A stretch of 64,000 nucleotides of DNA from Knufia peltigerae (GCA_030247855.1 JAPDRN010000099.1:1-64000); one strand, 5' to 3'; positions 21,426-33,575 are shown, counted from the stretch's first letter. The notes: a model not told the origin generated them from the letters alone. Made by a program: numbers and translations.

Positions 21426-21435
21426 TATATATATT
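21426..21435 (+). promoter_or_regulatory. Probable TATA element of the PLC-like gene
   Basis: A TATATATATT run about 100 bp upstream of the ATG at 21536, followed by a pyrimidine-rich leader. The position suits a TATA box, but it is inferred from sequence only. Confidence 0.4.
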
Positions 21436-21535
21436 TTTGGGGGTAAATCAACTGACCCTTTTTTTGGTCTCTTGGTCTACTACTACTACACATTATCGCT
21501 TTTGACTTCTTCCTCTGAGAAAAGTCCACCCCGCC

Positions 21536-23026
21536 ATGCAGTTGGCCCTGCTGGCCATCTGTGCCAGCCTTGCGCTGCTGGTCTCATCTCAATCCGACGA
21601 CAGTCGCACCAGCCACACCGGCTCAGAGACGACAGAGTCAAGTCCGGCCACGTCGACCGGCGCCGACTATGCAAGTGGCACATATGCAGACCACAGCAAC
21701 ACCATCACCTTCACCGGCACGACCGACTATGCCACCATGTCGGACTTTTCCAGCGCCATGGCCACGGCCAACGCCACCGCCTCGTTATCGTCGTCGGGCT
21801 CGAGGAATTCCACAAACGGCACATCATCATCGTCGTCGTCCAGTCCGACGGCCACCGTGTTGTCGGGATCTCCCAAAACAACTTCCGCCAACAACAGCAC
21901 TGCCTCACGCAACGCTACTTCGACCTCGACGTCGATCCTCCCCACCAACACGGCACCTTGCAACGGTCATCCTTCATTCTGTCAACGTAAATACAGCAAC
22001 ATCACTCAAGTCGCTGCCCACAACAGTCCCTTTGTGCGAGCCGGGAACCTCGCGTCAAACCAGGAATTGGACGTGACGACCCAACTCAACGACGGTATTC
22101 GCATGTGTACGTTTTTTTTCTTCTTGTTTTACCCGTCTACCCCCACATACTCTCTCTCTCTCTGTGATGGTAAATACTGACGGTGACGATCCTGTGTCGC
22201 AGTACAATTCCAAGCCCACAACGTCAACGGGACCATGTACCTCTGTCACACGTCGTGCGACCTGCTCAACGTCGGCACGCTGCAAGACTACCTGACCAAG
22301 GTGACCAAGTGGCTTCGGACGCACACCACCGACATCGTCACCATCCTGATCGGCAACTACGACCTCGTCGACCCGGGCAACTTCACCGCCCCCGTCGTCG
22401 ACTCTGGCCTGATCAGGTACGTCTACACTCCCCCCACCCTGCCCATGCCCCTGGACTCGTGGCCGACCCTGGGGGAGATGATCCTCCGCCAGCAGCGGGC
22501 CGTCGTCATGCTCGACTACCAGGCCAACCAGACCGCCATCCCCTGGCTCCTGGACGAGTTCAGCCAGATGTGGGAGACGCCCTTTTCCCCCACGGACCGC
22601 GACTTCCCCTGCACCGCCCAGCGGCCCCCGGACCAAGCCCGCGAGACCCGCCAGGACAGGATGTACATGGCCAACCACAACCTGAACCTCGACGTCGACT
22701 TTGCGGGCGTGAGCCTGCTCGTCCCCTTCTTCCCCCTCCTCAACGAGACCAACGCCGTCGCCGGTTTCGGGTCGGCCGGCCGGGCCGTCCACAACTGCAC
22801 CGCCATGTGGAATCGCCCACCCAATTTCTTGTTGGTTGACTACTACAACATTGGCAGTTTCAACGGCAGCGTGTTCCAGGTCGCGGCCGACGCCAACAAC
22901 GTCACCTACAACCGTGATTCGTGCTGTGGAACCGCCGGGACCAACTCCGCCGTCGAGCGTACGGTCGTCGACGTCAAACTCGCAATGATCACCTTGGCCA
23001 GCATCGGTGCCCTGTTGTGGTTCTGA
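21536..23026 (+). CDS. Secreted PLC-like phosphodiesterase, possibly GPI-anchored
   Basis: A 464-residue protein from exons 21536-22106 and 22203-23026; the 96-bp intron (donor GTACGT, acceptor GTCGCAG) contains a TC microsatellite. Residues 1-18 are a signal peptide (LALLAICASLALLVS). Residues 19-140 are a Ser/Thr/Asn-rich, probably O-glycosylated stalk. The PI-PLC X-like TIM barrel follows. Its two expected catalytic histidines are H162 (AHNSPF) and H196 (LQFQAHNVNG), with LNDGIRM and LCHTSCDLLNVG between and after. The conserved barrel strand DIVTILIGNYD is also present. The extreme C-terminus is hydrophobic (LAMITLASIGALLWF) after a small polar stretch, suiting a GPI signal. It lacks a C2 domain, so it resembles bacterial-type or glycosidase-like PLC members. 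The substrate is unknown. Confidence 0.88.
22150..22162. repeat. Dinucleotide TC run in an intron
   Basis: Six TC units inside the single intron of the PLC-like gene, upstream of its branch region. Confidence 0.85.
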
Positions 23027-23819
23027 TGGAATTTCTCTCTTGGCCTCTGTTCTTTGCACACGAGATAAACTTATGACCTAGCCAGCGTTACGTCCCCCTT
23101 TTATGTCGATGCATACCCTTGGAATAATTGGATCAGAAATGGGCATTTCAAGCAAAAAAACTAGGAGTTTTCGGTCGGTTACGAATTGGGAAGGGTGCTT
23201 CAATTGGCGAATTCTTTGTTGACGCAGGGGGCTGTCGTAGCATTTTCCAAGGACACCTACCTCTTTACTTTTTCACACATTAGGTCAACCTCGAAACCAC
23301 AATGGATAAGTTTGATCCCGTCCTCCGAACCATCATCTTACACTTTCTTCACTTTCGTCATACTTGTTCAAAGGACAGGAAAAACGAACAAGGACACACA
23401 GTGTCCATCAAAGCTCGAACATGCGTATCATTTTTTATTTCCTTTTTTTCAAAGACTAAAACACATTTCCATTTTCAAACTGGTGTTCAATTGGTATCCA
23501 AAAGCACACTGCAAACTAAATTGTTCGCTTACCTTCCGCGCGTGTACATATTTCCTCCCATGGAACAGCATGGTACATCGGACATGATGACTCCGTTACA
23601 ACAACAACCTTACAAACAGTCCACGGTAAAACATGAAAACGTCCCATAAACAAAGAAATTCATCAAGCAGCTGTGTCCAGCACTTGCAGATTATCCTTCT
23701 CTCCCCAATATTTTCCCACCTACCTCTTCATATGTTCGCACCCCATGTCTTGCCTTGTTTTTCGTATACATCCCGTACAATCTGACTGGTCTTCAACTCC
23801 CCAAAAAACAGTCACGCGG
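23027..23819. other. Intergenic region, convergent 3' flanks
   Basis: 793 bp, A/T- and pyrimidine-rich, between the PLC-like and Eis1-like stops. The ORFs here (for example 23186-23587) are Lys/Phe/Ser-rich chance frames. Confidence 0.6.
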
Positions 23820-26800
23820 TTACAGTTCTTCGGTAAATCGACTCCCGCTACCGATACTGTTCCTGCCGGCTGGAGATTCACCGCCCTTCTTCTGTGTTGG
23901 ACTAGTGACATCAACCAACCGAGGAGCTTCCATTTTTGACACCTCGACCAGTTTCGGTGGTGGCCCTAGTCTCTGCTCATCGAATGTATCGCGAGCCTCT
24001 TCAAAGTCGTCGTCATCTTCACCATTGGTCTGAGTATGCGTCAAGGCCGGTGTTGTTGCGCCCGTGGTGGCAGTGTTTCCAGCTTCCGTCGACGTCGTTG
24101 ATGGCTCCTGAATCTTTTCTCGCAAAGGTTCGGTCTCGGAAAGAACTTGAGGATCCGGGTTGGCATGGGTCTCATCTGCCGGCGCATCTTCTGCATCATG
24201 TGTCGTCTGGTCATGGCTTGTCTCTTCTGCGATGGGAGACCCCACATCCACCACGCCGGATTCTCCAACAGATTTGTGCTTGTCCTCGTCCTTGTGTCTG
24301 CCGGGGATGACCTTCTTCAAAAAGCGCTCGCGGAAGCCCTTTCTCCCACGGGGTTCATCGTCACTATCGGAAATTGTCCCGGCTTGATCCATGCCAGAGT
24401 CTCGTTTTGATCCTCCATGCTCAGAATATCTCGACGATGCTACATCTGCAGCAATCACAAATGGGTCTTCACTGAGTTCTGACGATCCTGAGATTGGACT
24501 GATTGATCTCTCGCCATCTCCGCCTCTTGTGACAACTTGATGGCTAGCAGGATCATCTTGCAACGGTGAGACTCGTCCAGCTGGTCGAGCCGAGCCGCCG
24601 TACATATCGTCAGTCTCAGCCTCGCTCTTTCGACCAGCCAGGGCAACATCACGAACAGAATCAGATTCAGGATTTTCTTCCTCCTCGACACTGCTGATAG
24701 GCTCTGCCGTCCGACCAGTTGCCATGGGATCCGCGTCTTCGTCTTCAGGCTGCTTGTCGGTCTCGTTCTCTGACTTGCTACCACTCCTAAACCGTTTAAA
24801 CCATGATTTGACCTTCGAATCCCGTTTCGATGGTGACGTCGGGCTTGAAGGTACAGCTGGTGATGTTGGCTCTTGCGTTTCCGTATAGGGATGACCGTGA
24901 ACTTCCTCCTTAGATGCTGATTCACCAATGATACCGGATTCTTCTGTTGGTCTGGGCGTTGCGTCCTCTTCATTTTCGGTACTTGCCATAGCATGGGCAG
25001 CTTCGGCTGGATCGAGGGTGACTTGTTCATGAACAGTGTCACCTGTGATCTCTCCTCGCTCGACCGTAGGGCCGAACGTGGTACCAGCCACACCCTCTGC
25101 CGCGTGCACAGTACCTTCAACAGCAGCTGCGGTTCCAGCTCCTGCGGCGGCCCCAGCCGCTCCGCCTCTAGACAAGAAACTAGGCAGCAAACGGCCCTTT
25201 GTCGTTCCAGACTGTCTTTTCTCGTCTGTTGCAGCCTTCGCCTCATCGCGTGCTTTCTTCTCCGCAGCTTTTTGCTCTGTTCTGACACGCCGCTCCTCGT
25301 GCTTCTGCTCTTGCTGGACTCGTTTTTCTTCAGCTCTTTGTGCTTTGGCCTCAGCTTTCTCTCGATCTAATATTGGGTCAGTCTAGATCTTGGGTCAGGC
25401 GAATGTACTTACCAGCTGCAGCTCTCTGTTCAGCCTTTTCCTGAGCTAGCCTAGTCTTCTCGGCTTCTTGCTCAGCCTTGATCCTTTCTTGCTCTTGTCG
25501 CAGCTCCTCATCTCTCGCTCGTTGTTGTTCAGCCTTTTCTGTGATTTCATCCAGCGTTGGTTGCAAACGAGCCTTGGCAATGGCATCAATCTCTGACTGT
25601 TCGAGATACTTCCCACCACCGATATGGACCTTGCCGACATGAAGCAACCTGTCATCGCTCTCCCTCTGAGCTCTTTCGCGAGCTTGCCTCTCCCATAATT
25701 CTCGCTGTTGAGGAGTAGTCTTGCCTGTCTCGCCAAACACTTTCTCATCAATGGCATTCATACGTGCGGTCACATTTTTGTGCGCAATGGCAAGTAAAGC
25801 ATCTCGATCGGCTTGTCGCTTCTTGTTGTCGACTTCAGCTAACTTGCTCTGGAAAATCGACATCTGGGATCTGATCTTTCGAGACTGTTCTTCATCGGAG
25901 TCACTATCATCTCGTTGCAGGTTGGAGGTTCGCCGTCCACGTCGTAGTGATAGCCGAGACTGTTTAGGTGGCGACTGGGCACCGTAGTATTGGCGATATT
26001 CGGCGTGTTCGTCATGTATCCTCGCAAGTCGTTCCTGTGCTAGCCTGCGAGCAGCCTCTTCTAGATTCTCATACCGGGGCAACTCTTCAGTCGCAGGTTG
26101 ATTTGCTGCATCAGATTGGGCTCGCCTACGGGCGTTATATGCAGCGAAATGACTGTCCGACCGATGTATTCCTTTCGCTTCATCAATTTGTGCTTGCTGG
26201 ATGGCATACATTTTTCTCGCCATAGCAACTGCAGAAGCACGCAACATATCCTGTCTATTCTTCTCCTCCACTTCGATTGCAACTGGTGGGTTCGAGGTGT
26301 ACATTTGCCTGGAGACATTGTTCCGCGCAATGTTCTGAACTCTTGCTGCGTCTGCGCCTAGTAAGTCGCTAGACTGTGGCGAGGATGTTTGAGACCTCTC
26401 GGATGGCTTCCGGCCATGGACCGATCCTGCAGCCTTCAGAGCCCAGGCCGAGTTGCCCTGTTTTGGCTGGGGTGGCATAGGAGCAGATTCTGCGCGCCGC
26501 CTACCACTTGACATCGACTTCGTAGCGGCCAAGAGTGCCTTTTGCCGGCCATCAGACGACACCTGTCTTTCCGTGATGGCGGGTGGTGACGTCTGATTTT
26601 GCAACGCAGAAGTCGCAGCAGAGTTGCCATGTTCCGTTTCGGGGGCGCGCCATATGTCCACCGGCGCAGTATCTCTGTGAGCTGCTATTGCTGCTTTTGA
26701 CCCAGCCTGGCTTAACTCAGGTTTCCATAAGGGGTCCATCTCATAATCTTTCGCCTTTGAGGCTGCAGTGTTGGCTGCTGGAATGTTTCCTGGTGTCCAG

Positions 26801-27208
26801 TGTTCGAAGGCCCTTTTATTGGATTCGGCGAGACTTGCAGCCGCACCGGCAGAGGCAAGCTTCACTCCTCCAGTAGAAGGATAGGATGGTAGATCTTGAG
26901 CTCGTGCGTACTTCAGAGAAAGCGCGGCACCTGAGATGACAATTAGAATGGTCACAGTATGACGACGGCGGGGTTTGCACTCACTAGCGGAAGAGAGCCG
27001 ACCGTCCTCATCGAGAACTGAGGAAGAACTTCGTTTCCGCGTCGAGTCTCGAGACTCACGTACGGCAGCGGAAGCAGCTGTAATGAATGTCAGTCTTTTT
27101 GCGATAGATGCGCGCAAGGCTGGGATTGTCAGTTGACCGACCTTGATCTTCCAGTTTGTTGGAGGGGGGAGTGAAGCTGGATCGCGGAGTAGTGCTGATT
27201 GCCGACAT
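23820..27208 (-). CDS. EIS1: Eisosome protein Eis1-like
   Basis: A 1074-residue protein from four exons: 27142-27208, 26985-27077, 25413-26930 and 23820-25366. The introns are 64, 54 and 46 bp with donors GTCGGT, GTGAGT and GTAAGT, all keeping frame. The N-terminus (MSAISTTPRSSFTPPSNKLE) leads into the conserved Eis1 core: ASAALSLKYARAQDLPSYPS, AESNKRAFEHWTPG, AANTAASKAKDYEMDPLW, SKAAIAAHRD. A long charged coiled-coil region (Glu/Lys/Arg/Gln-rich, about 480-720) and an acidic disordered tail ending GSRFTEEL follow. Yeast Eis1 is a peripheral component of eisosomes, the plasma-membrane furrows organised by Pil1/Lsp1. The protein has no membrane segment. The first two introns crowd the 5' end. 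The gene is divergent from the phosphatase gene. Confidence 0.88.
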
Positions 27209-28060
27209 GGTGCTTGGCCCAATGACGGAGATAAAGAGGACGGTGGCTGGGTGCGCAGAGTGCTTTGAGCAACAGCAAGATCTTCTGCACGCGCGCTGCG
27301 ACACTACCACAACATCAAAGGACGAGTGTATAGAAGGATTGTGAAGCGTCTAGCAAGGACTGACGACGTGCAAACCAGAAGAACAAGAGCTTCTACACTT
27401 GCCGCCGTGTTGGGTGAGTTTGCAGTGGTGCCATCCATGACCAAGAGCATGCGCTTGGGTCTGTCATCCACACCACCTACGTCATGTATTTTGGTCCCAA
27501 TGCTGGGTGGTGATGCTGGAGCACAAGCTTAAGCTCGGGGCGAGTTGCACTATTCGGAGCGCCTACAGTAGGTGAAAGATCACCCCAATAGACCTGATCC
27601 AAGCCCCCTAGGTGCCTACGATACTGTGCTCGAACCTTGGTAAGCTCCCGTCCTCGCCCAGGCAAGAACTGGGCACACCCATTCCCCCATTCTGAAATGG
27701 AAGCTCGCCTACCTATGGTCCGTATCCTCTTCTTCTTGGTCGCACATGTTCATTATTATGCAGTCAAATCAATGTCTTCACCACAATTTGCACACACCTG
27801 CGAAAGTTGCCGTTGTTGGTAAGTCTTGAAGAACAGCAAGCAGGGACACACACCAGCTGGCAATACATCAACAGCTCCATTCTTTTCGAGCTCTAAACTC
27901 CACAACCTTGATTAAATTAGATCGAGAAGATCATTTATCTTGGCTTTGGTATGGGACTCGGACCAGTGCTGGTGCAACCACATGCGTCACGTCACTGACG
28001 GCTAGTTTCCTACAGTATCACCTGCCTAGGTACACCGTACTCGACCACACTTCTATCGTT
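27209..28060. promoter_or_regulatory. Divergent promoter region, Eis1-like / phosphatase
   Basis: 852 bp between divergent starts. The frame of the phosphatase is open upstream from 27908, but homology begins only at the ATG at 28061. Confidence 0.5.
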
Positions 28061-28954
28061 ATGGGAGTCGTTGCGGAACACAAGTTTGATAGCCTTCTCA
28101 ACTTTCGCGATGTTGGCGCTCATATCAATTCCATCATTGGGTCGGACGTTTTGAACACCGGCCTTTTCTTCAGAAGCGCTCGTCCAGATGAATGCAGTGC
28201 ATCCGATCGTGAATATCTTACGGACGCCATAAAGATAAAGACCATCATTGACCTTCGCTCTAAAACTGAACATATCAATGCTGCCAAAAAGCGGTCAGAA
28301 GTTGGCTTCAATGCGAGATCGACCGGTGTGCCTTCGTCCGGTGAAAATGTCGATCAATTACATCGACTTCCAGGCGTGCATTATGCCAACGTCAATCTCA
28401 ATGGCAAAGGGTTTGAACGACATCTCATATGGCAGTTGAAATATACCAGCTTGGTCAAGCTAGTGTTTCTGATGGCTCTAGGCTACCGCACTGAGGGTAT
28501 CTCAGTGCTGGGACGAGAATTGATGCAGCCTCGTGGACTCATTGGCCTGGGTCTAGATACTCTCGATCATAGCGGCCCTGAAGTCAAAGAAGTTTTCGAT
28601 GTCCTTGCCGACGAGAATGCGTGGCCTATCATGGTGAACTGCACACAAGGCAAAGATAGGACAGGCATGGTAGTGCTGTTGGTCCTCCTCCTCTGCGATG
28701 TCAGGGCGGATGCCATATCGAAGGACTACGTCAGATCCGAACCAGAACTGGAGCCTGAAAAGGCGGCGAGAATGAAGGAGATATCGAGCATTGGACTGGA
28801 TGAATCATTCGCTGCCTGTCCCCCGGACTTCTGTGAAAAGGTCGCCCAGCATCTTGACTCTATATACGGCGGCCTTGACAATTACCTTGATAAGATTGGA
28901 GTTACCCCGGATCAAAAAGACTGTATCAGGGGAATATTGAGAGTCCACCCATGA
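28061..28954 (+). CDS. Tyrosine/serine protein phosphatase-like protein (Y_phosphatase3 type)
   Basis: A 297-residue single-exon protein of the bacterial-like protein-tyrosine phosphatase family. The family opening LNFRDVG (about 13-19) and a strand with FFRSARPDECSASD come first, then TIIDLRSKTE. The catalytic P-loop is NCTQGKDRTG: Cys194 and Arg200 fit C-x5-R, and KD within the loop is typical of dual-specificity or phosphoinositide-active members. The segment DYVRSEPELEP after the P-loop and the C-terminal GGLDNYLDKIGV are also characteristic. The frame continues upstream to 27908 with 51 residues that look like leader (HLSWLWYGTRT), so I start at MGVVAEHKFD. All catalytic residues are intact. 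The substrate is unknown. Confidence 0.87.
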   Translation: MGVVAEHKFDSLLNFRDVGAHINSIIGSDVLNTGLFFRSARPDECSASDREYLTDAIKIKTIIDLRSKTEHINAAKKRSEVGFNARSTGVPSSGENVDQLHRLPGVHYANVNLNGKGFERHLIWQLKYTSLVKLVFLMALGYRTEGISVLGRELMQPRGLIGLGLDTLDHSGPEVKEVFDVLADENAWPIMVNCTQGKDRTGMVVLLVLLLCDVRADAISKDYVRSEPELEPEKAARMKEISSIGLDESFAACPPDFCEKVAQHLDSIYGGLDNYLDKIGVTPDQKDCIRGILRVHP

Positions 28955-30309
28955 AAGACACATGGCATCCTCGATGATAAAGGTCAACTCACCAGAGCAA
29001 TCGCAATCGCGAATTGGCGACATTGAGGTCGACATCAAGCCTCATGAAAGAGTGATTGGCTCCACAAGCATGAATTCCCAGCACGAGAGCAACCATCCCT
29101 CTCAGTAGGGTAGAACATGAATTTCTAACCCCTGGGACCGACCCCGGATTACGAAAAGCCACTGTCTCAAAACGGAGTAGGACCTCTTTGCTTTGGTCAG
29201 CATCGGTTTGCTTACAAGACCACTCTTATTGGGCCATTGATTCGAATCCTACGATAAATCCATCCTTCTAAGCGACGTACCGATAGAACCATGCACTTTG
29301 CATAGCGGTGAACGGCCGGCGAAGAAACACAAGGTTCACTGGACTGAGAAGAAGTTGACCTTGTTGAAGTAGCATCCTGTGGTATTTCAGACTTGGCTAC
29401 ATATAGCAAACGCCTGGTTACGAGTACATACTACATTGATCAATAATGGGTGACTAAGTCGATGTCGGTTTTTGCAAAAGCCCCCGAGGAAATAAACCGG
29501 GCCGAATGAAGCGACGTCATTCGAGGCTGTTCTGAGCCTGGCCAATGATGATTGGTTGTCGGCTCTGTCGGGTTCTTCGTTTTGCGTCAATAAAACCTTG
29601 CGCTGCCGGTGACGTCGATATCAACTCAGCATGTTCCGATATTTGTTCATCTTGTCATTCAATCATTGAGGCTGTGAACAAGTCAATCTTCTTGGCTTCT
29701 TCGTACGAAACGAGAAAATATCGCATCTTATACAGCTCGTACCTTGAGGCACTGTTGAGCATAACGCGGGAATAAAAGCAGGACCATCAAACCATGATAC
29801 AATGAGGCAGCTTCATTCCGGAGCGGGATCACCATGTTGCAACGCACCGGCTTTGTCATGATCCAGTAGTTGACTCCATATCGCACTAATACTCGTCAAG
29901 GTGTGTTTGAGAGATATCGCCGCTCCATAGATCCGTATACCTCCCCCGTACATATGATGTAAAGTGGTACGGAGAAAATCATCATCATCATCCCTCGTCC
30001 TCGCTCGCAACGTTCCCTTTTCCGCTTACATTACCGATTGACATTTTTGTGATTTTGCCAACCTAACGCCGACCTGCATAGCAAGGGGTTTGGCTGTACA
30101 TTATCTAAACATACATTAACATAATCCACTCCCCTTTCCCATTGTTGATTTTTGGATATTTGTTCTCTCCATTCGCCACGAGGAGGAAGCACGTCTCCCT
30201 CTCTTTTTCACCCCAAAACCAACGCTTTCTCGACCCTGATAGAGACGACATCAAACCTCCCACCACTCCGGACGGAACTACAACCCTCACTCGCAGTTCT
30301 CTCAACACC
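28955..30309. other. Intergenic region
   Basis: 1.36 kb between two plus-strand genes, with a partial CGGAGTA motif at 29173-29179. The roughly 150 bp before 30310 are C/T-rich leader. No ORF with protein-like bias and no tRNA is seen. Confidence 0.6.
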
Positions 30310-31309
30310 ATGTGGTATCTCGGAAGTTGGTTGTTTCCCATCGTCTCAGCGTGCATGTAGGTTCTGATGTTCTCTACCTGTGCTTCCTCCACTTTTCGGG
30401 GGACTTTCACTGACAAAAAAATCCTCCAGGTGGTTGGGCATGCTCCTCGCCCTCTTCATCAACTGGGAGGCGATAGGCCACCCCATCTACCCGTCCATGG
30501 AGAAGGGCCAGACGATAGCCTACATATCCGACACGGGGGCCTACGGCCTGAAGCCTCTCTTCATCACGGGCTCCGTCATCACCACCGTCTTCCTCGACCT
30601 GGGGTTCATGGCCGAGCGGTGGCTCCGACACGCCGGGCGCCTCGCGCCCAACACGTCGACGGCCCAAAAGATCCTCTCCGTCCTCGCCATCGTCTGCGCC
30701 GTCGCCGGGGCGGCGGGCCTGATCCTCCTGTCCATCTTCGACACGTACCACCACCCCCACCTGCACGACGGGTTCCTGTTGTTGTTCATCGCCGGCTACG
30801 TCCTGTCCGCCGTGTTCCTGTGCGCCGAGTACCAGCGCCTCGGCATCCACTACCGCTCCCACCGCATCCTCCGCATCAGCTTCTGGGTCAAGCTGACCTT
30901 CATCATCGTCGAGGTCATCCTGGCCATCTGCTTCGCGAGCACGAGCTGGACCGGCAACCGGAACGTCGCCGCCGTGTTCGAGTGGATCGTCGCCCTCGTC
31001 TTCACCTTCTACATCCTCTCCTTCCTGCTCGACCTGCTGCCCAGCGTCCGTAGCACGCACCACACGCCGCAGGGGTGGGCTCTCAAGGCGGAAATGGAAA
31101 AGATGACCCACCCCCATTCTCATCAGCAGGCCGGTGCACCCTTGACCGCCGACAGCGCCGGGCCGAACCAGAACGCCCGCGTGTCTCCCGCCGACGATCT
31201 CGAGGCCGGCGCGTACAGGGGGACGACCATGACGAACGGCACCTACCAAAACGGACACGACGACCTAGGGAGACAGAAGAGGTGGGGCGTCGGACGGTTC
31301 AGGATCTAA
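30310..31309 (+). CDS. SFK1: Frag1/DRAM/Sfk1 family membrane protein
   Basis: A 308-residue polytopic protein from exons 30310-30356 and 30430-31309. The 73-bp intron (donor GTAGGT, acceptor CTCCAG) splits a Met codon within TM1. It opens MWYLGSWLFPIVSACMWLGM, the typical Sfk1 start, followed by INWEAIGHPIYPSMEKGQ and YISDTGAYGLKPLF in the first exofacial loop, a signature of the family. About six TM segments follow (e.g. LSVLAIVCAVAGAAGLILL, LLLFIAGYVLSAVFL, LTFIIVEVILAICFA, VALVFTFYILSFLLDLL). The C-terminal 80 residues are polar (HSHQQAG, NGTYQNGHDDLGRQKRWG). Yeast Sfk1 works with the PI4-kinase Stt4 and in plasma-membrane lipid asymmetry. Exon 2 is very GC3-rich. A strict orthology call would need a tree. 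Confidence 0.87.
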
Positions 31310-32003
31310 AATGTCGATCGCCCCCGTCTTCTCTCTCTTTTCTATACTCCTCATTCGTTATTGTTCCGATTCTCAAGTTCTGTGTTTCCATCACTTTGGA
31401 ACTTGGGTTGGAGTGCATGATGCGGATGTTACAAAAGTTGAAAAAAGGTTTTAATGACGGCGTCGTGTTGGGATGTGACTTTGTGACAATGAACACTTTG
31501 GGCGCATTGCAGATTTACAGTTGAGCGCATTGCATGGTGTTGGGGTGTCTGGATTTTGGCAGGCTACGATACAATACACGATGTTTTCACGCATCCAGAG
31601 TGTGGCTGTGAGACCTCTGGAATTGACGTCGCACTGGGTATGCGCATATATACATACATTCATGCACACATACGTATTAATGTAATAGAAAGAAACCACC
31701 AAAGAATTCTTCGGACTCACGGGGTTGTTAATTGTGAAATTAACAAAACCTAAATTCTTGTCTACATAGAATTTACTTTACTTGGGAAAAGACGCGACCC
31801 TTGATATTGGTCAAAGGTACATCTACTTCGCAATAGAATCGACATCTTCGGCCGTCTGAAGTTACACGTCATCATAACATCAAAGTACATGTAACTTTAT
31901 ACCACAAAGCGCCAATGCTTAGAACCCTTCCCAAATCCTAGTCGTATATTATGATAAGCCTATAGCTTCTTCTTCGTCCCATACCCAAGTTATTGCTTCT
32001 CGT
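31310..32003. other. Intergenic region, convergent 3' flanks
   Basis: 694 bp, A/T-rich, with alternating purine-pyrimidine stretches near 31640-31685. No gene is supported. Confidence 0.6.
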
Positions 32004-32800
32004 TCAACTACCAAGGGCGCTGGCAAACAGCCTCGTCGCAAGCTCGCTTAGCAATTTAGCCTTGTCGGCCTGCGGCAGCTGCTGAAACGTCGTATAGACG
32101 GGCTGCTTCTTCTCGTCTCTGATCCTTCCAAACTTCCAACCCGCCGCCGCACCGGGGATGGCGCCCGCAAAGTTGGCAAAGATGAAGCCCAACGTCGCCC
32201 CACTCAAACCACCCAGGACGGCCCAGAACGATCCTGGCTTCGGTTGGCCGGTCCCCGAGTCCTGCTGCTCGCCGTCGGCCATGGCGGCCTCGCCCATCAT
32301 TTCTGCAAACGCGCTCTCGAACTGTTCGTTCGAGAACTTTTCTTCCTGGTTGCCCGACCGGCCAAAGTTGGAGAAGAAGTTGCTCCATGTGTTTGAGCCT
32401 GCTTGGGCGCGGCGGGTGCGGGGGATGTCCTCGTCAACTTCCTCTTCATACTCCTCTTCTGTGTAAGTGGTGTGGAAGCGGCGTGCGTCGTCATAGTCTC
32501 GTCGCCTCGTCACGTCCGAGAGTGTATAGTATGCATCGTTGATGGCCTGAAATCGTTTCGTACGTTTGGGACGTTCGGGCGAGTCGACCGGGACTCGGTC
32601 TGGGTGCCACTTGAGCGCCGCCTTCTTGTACGCTCGCTTGACGTCGTCGGCTGTGGCGCTGGATGGGATTTCGAGAATGGCATCTGTACGGAAAAAGTAA
32701 GTTGACACATTTCTACGGAAGCATCATGGAACGACCTCGAGAGGTAGGTGGAGGAGCCAAAAGGGGATCACGACTTACAGTAGTCTGGAAGGCCGGACAT
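32004..32800 (-). CDS. J-domain (Hsp40) protein with C-terminal glycine-rich membrane-like segment
   Basis: A 233-residue protein from exons 32779-32800 (only 22 bp: MSGLPDY plus one base) and 32004-32683, with an intron at 32684-32778 (donor GTAAGT, acceptor GTACAG). The join gives the canonical J-domain opening MSGLPDYYAILEIPSSATAD. HPD is at 34-36 (KWHPDRVP) and the J domain ends near 72 (RRRDYDDARR), so it should stimulate an Hsp70 ATPase. An acidic linker (EEEYEEEVDEDIP) follows. The last third has a Gly/Ala-rich hydrophobic stretch (LGGLSGATLGFIFANFAGAI) like a glycine-zipper or membrane hairpin, then KFGRIRDEKKQPVYTTF. It lacks the zinc and client-binding domains of class A/B proteins. 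Its compartment is not evident. Confidence 0.88.
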
Positions 32801-33575
32801 GGTGGAAGCCTTGCGCCCTGACTGGCGACACAATGTTTATCCTCCCGACTCTCGTCTGGAGAGTTGAGGAGACTGGAAGAATCGGGATATGGATATGTCT
32901 ATCAAAGTGTTGTAAGGATGTGGGAAAACCCGAGGGGAGAGACAGGTAGGTAGTCGTCAGTATGTCGCTGCTGTGTGAGAGAGGTGTGCATGGTGCGTGG
33001 GAATTGAAACAAAACCGATGACGTTTGGGTACAATTACCACTTTACAAGCCACAGTGGCTTGAACGGCCAGAGACAACTGACCAATCGAACGAAGCCATG
33101 CTAGAGAGCGACTAAAAGGGGCCCCCAGTATCGTTGTAGCCTCGACTTAGCGCATCTAATTCTCCAGCCTCTCCAATTGTCTGACCCTAGACGTACCTTG
33201 AGGTAAAGGGTCAAGTGGAAGCTGAGACTTCCTGTCGTTCTGGTAGCTTTTGATCGTTCTTGAGCATAGGCCACTGGCTGCCCGTTGCTATCATACAGAC
33301 ACGTCTTTCCACAGCCCTCACGGTCCAGGTTCGCTGGCTAGAAATCTCGCATTGGTCTGGTCTGCTCCTTTACCAAAGCGCAAGCACCGTCGATACGAGT
33401 AACTGCTTCGCCCGCCACCTCTCTTAACTGGATCGAACATATTGCTAAGTCCAACAGCCGTCACCTACGCACGGTTGGATCACCATACGACCCAACGTCG
33501 GAGGACAGTGTTCTTTCTTCAAGATCCGACATTCGGCCATAAAGCATAACGCACACACACCCCCCCGCCGCCACA
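32801..33575. promoter_or_regulatory. Divergent promoter region, J-protein / small membrane protein
   Basis: 775 bp between divergent starts, with a purine-poor, C-rich leader just before 33576. No other feature is identified. Confidence 0.5.

Larger units (their letters stand above)
20273..21535. promoter_or_regulatory. Divergent promoter region, SUR7-like / PLC-like
   Basis: 1.26 kb between divergent genes. It contains TACTCCGTAC at 21209-21218 with related imperfect copies near 21094 and 21389. The short ORFs at 20428-20746 overlap on both strands and show no protein bias. Confidence 0.5.

Noticed and set aside
22055..23059. 334-codon minus-strand ORF
   Set aside because: Antisense of the PLC-like exon 2; no motif or signal.
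24455..25288. 277-codon minus-strand ORF
   Set aside because: Alternative frame of the Eis1-like gene, basic and repetitive because of the Glu/Lys-rich true frame.
29230..29262. B-box-like GATTCGAATCC
   Set aside because: The flanking bases do not form a T-stem and no A-box lies at the right distance.
30407..31258. 283-codon minus-strand ORF
   Set aside because: Shadow of the Sfk1-like exon; charged low-complexity translation caused by high GC3.
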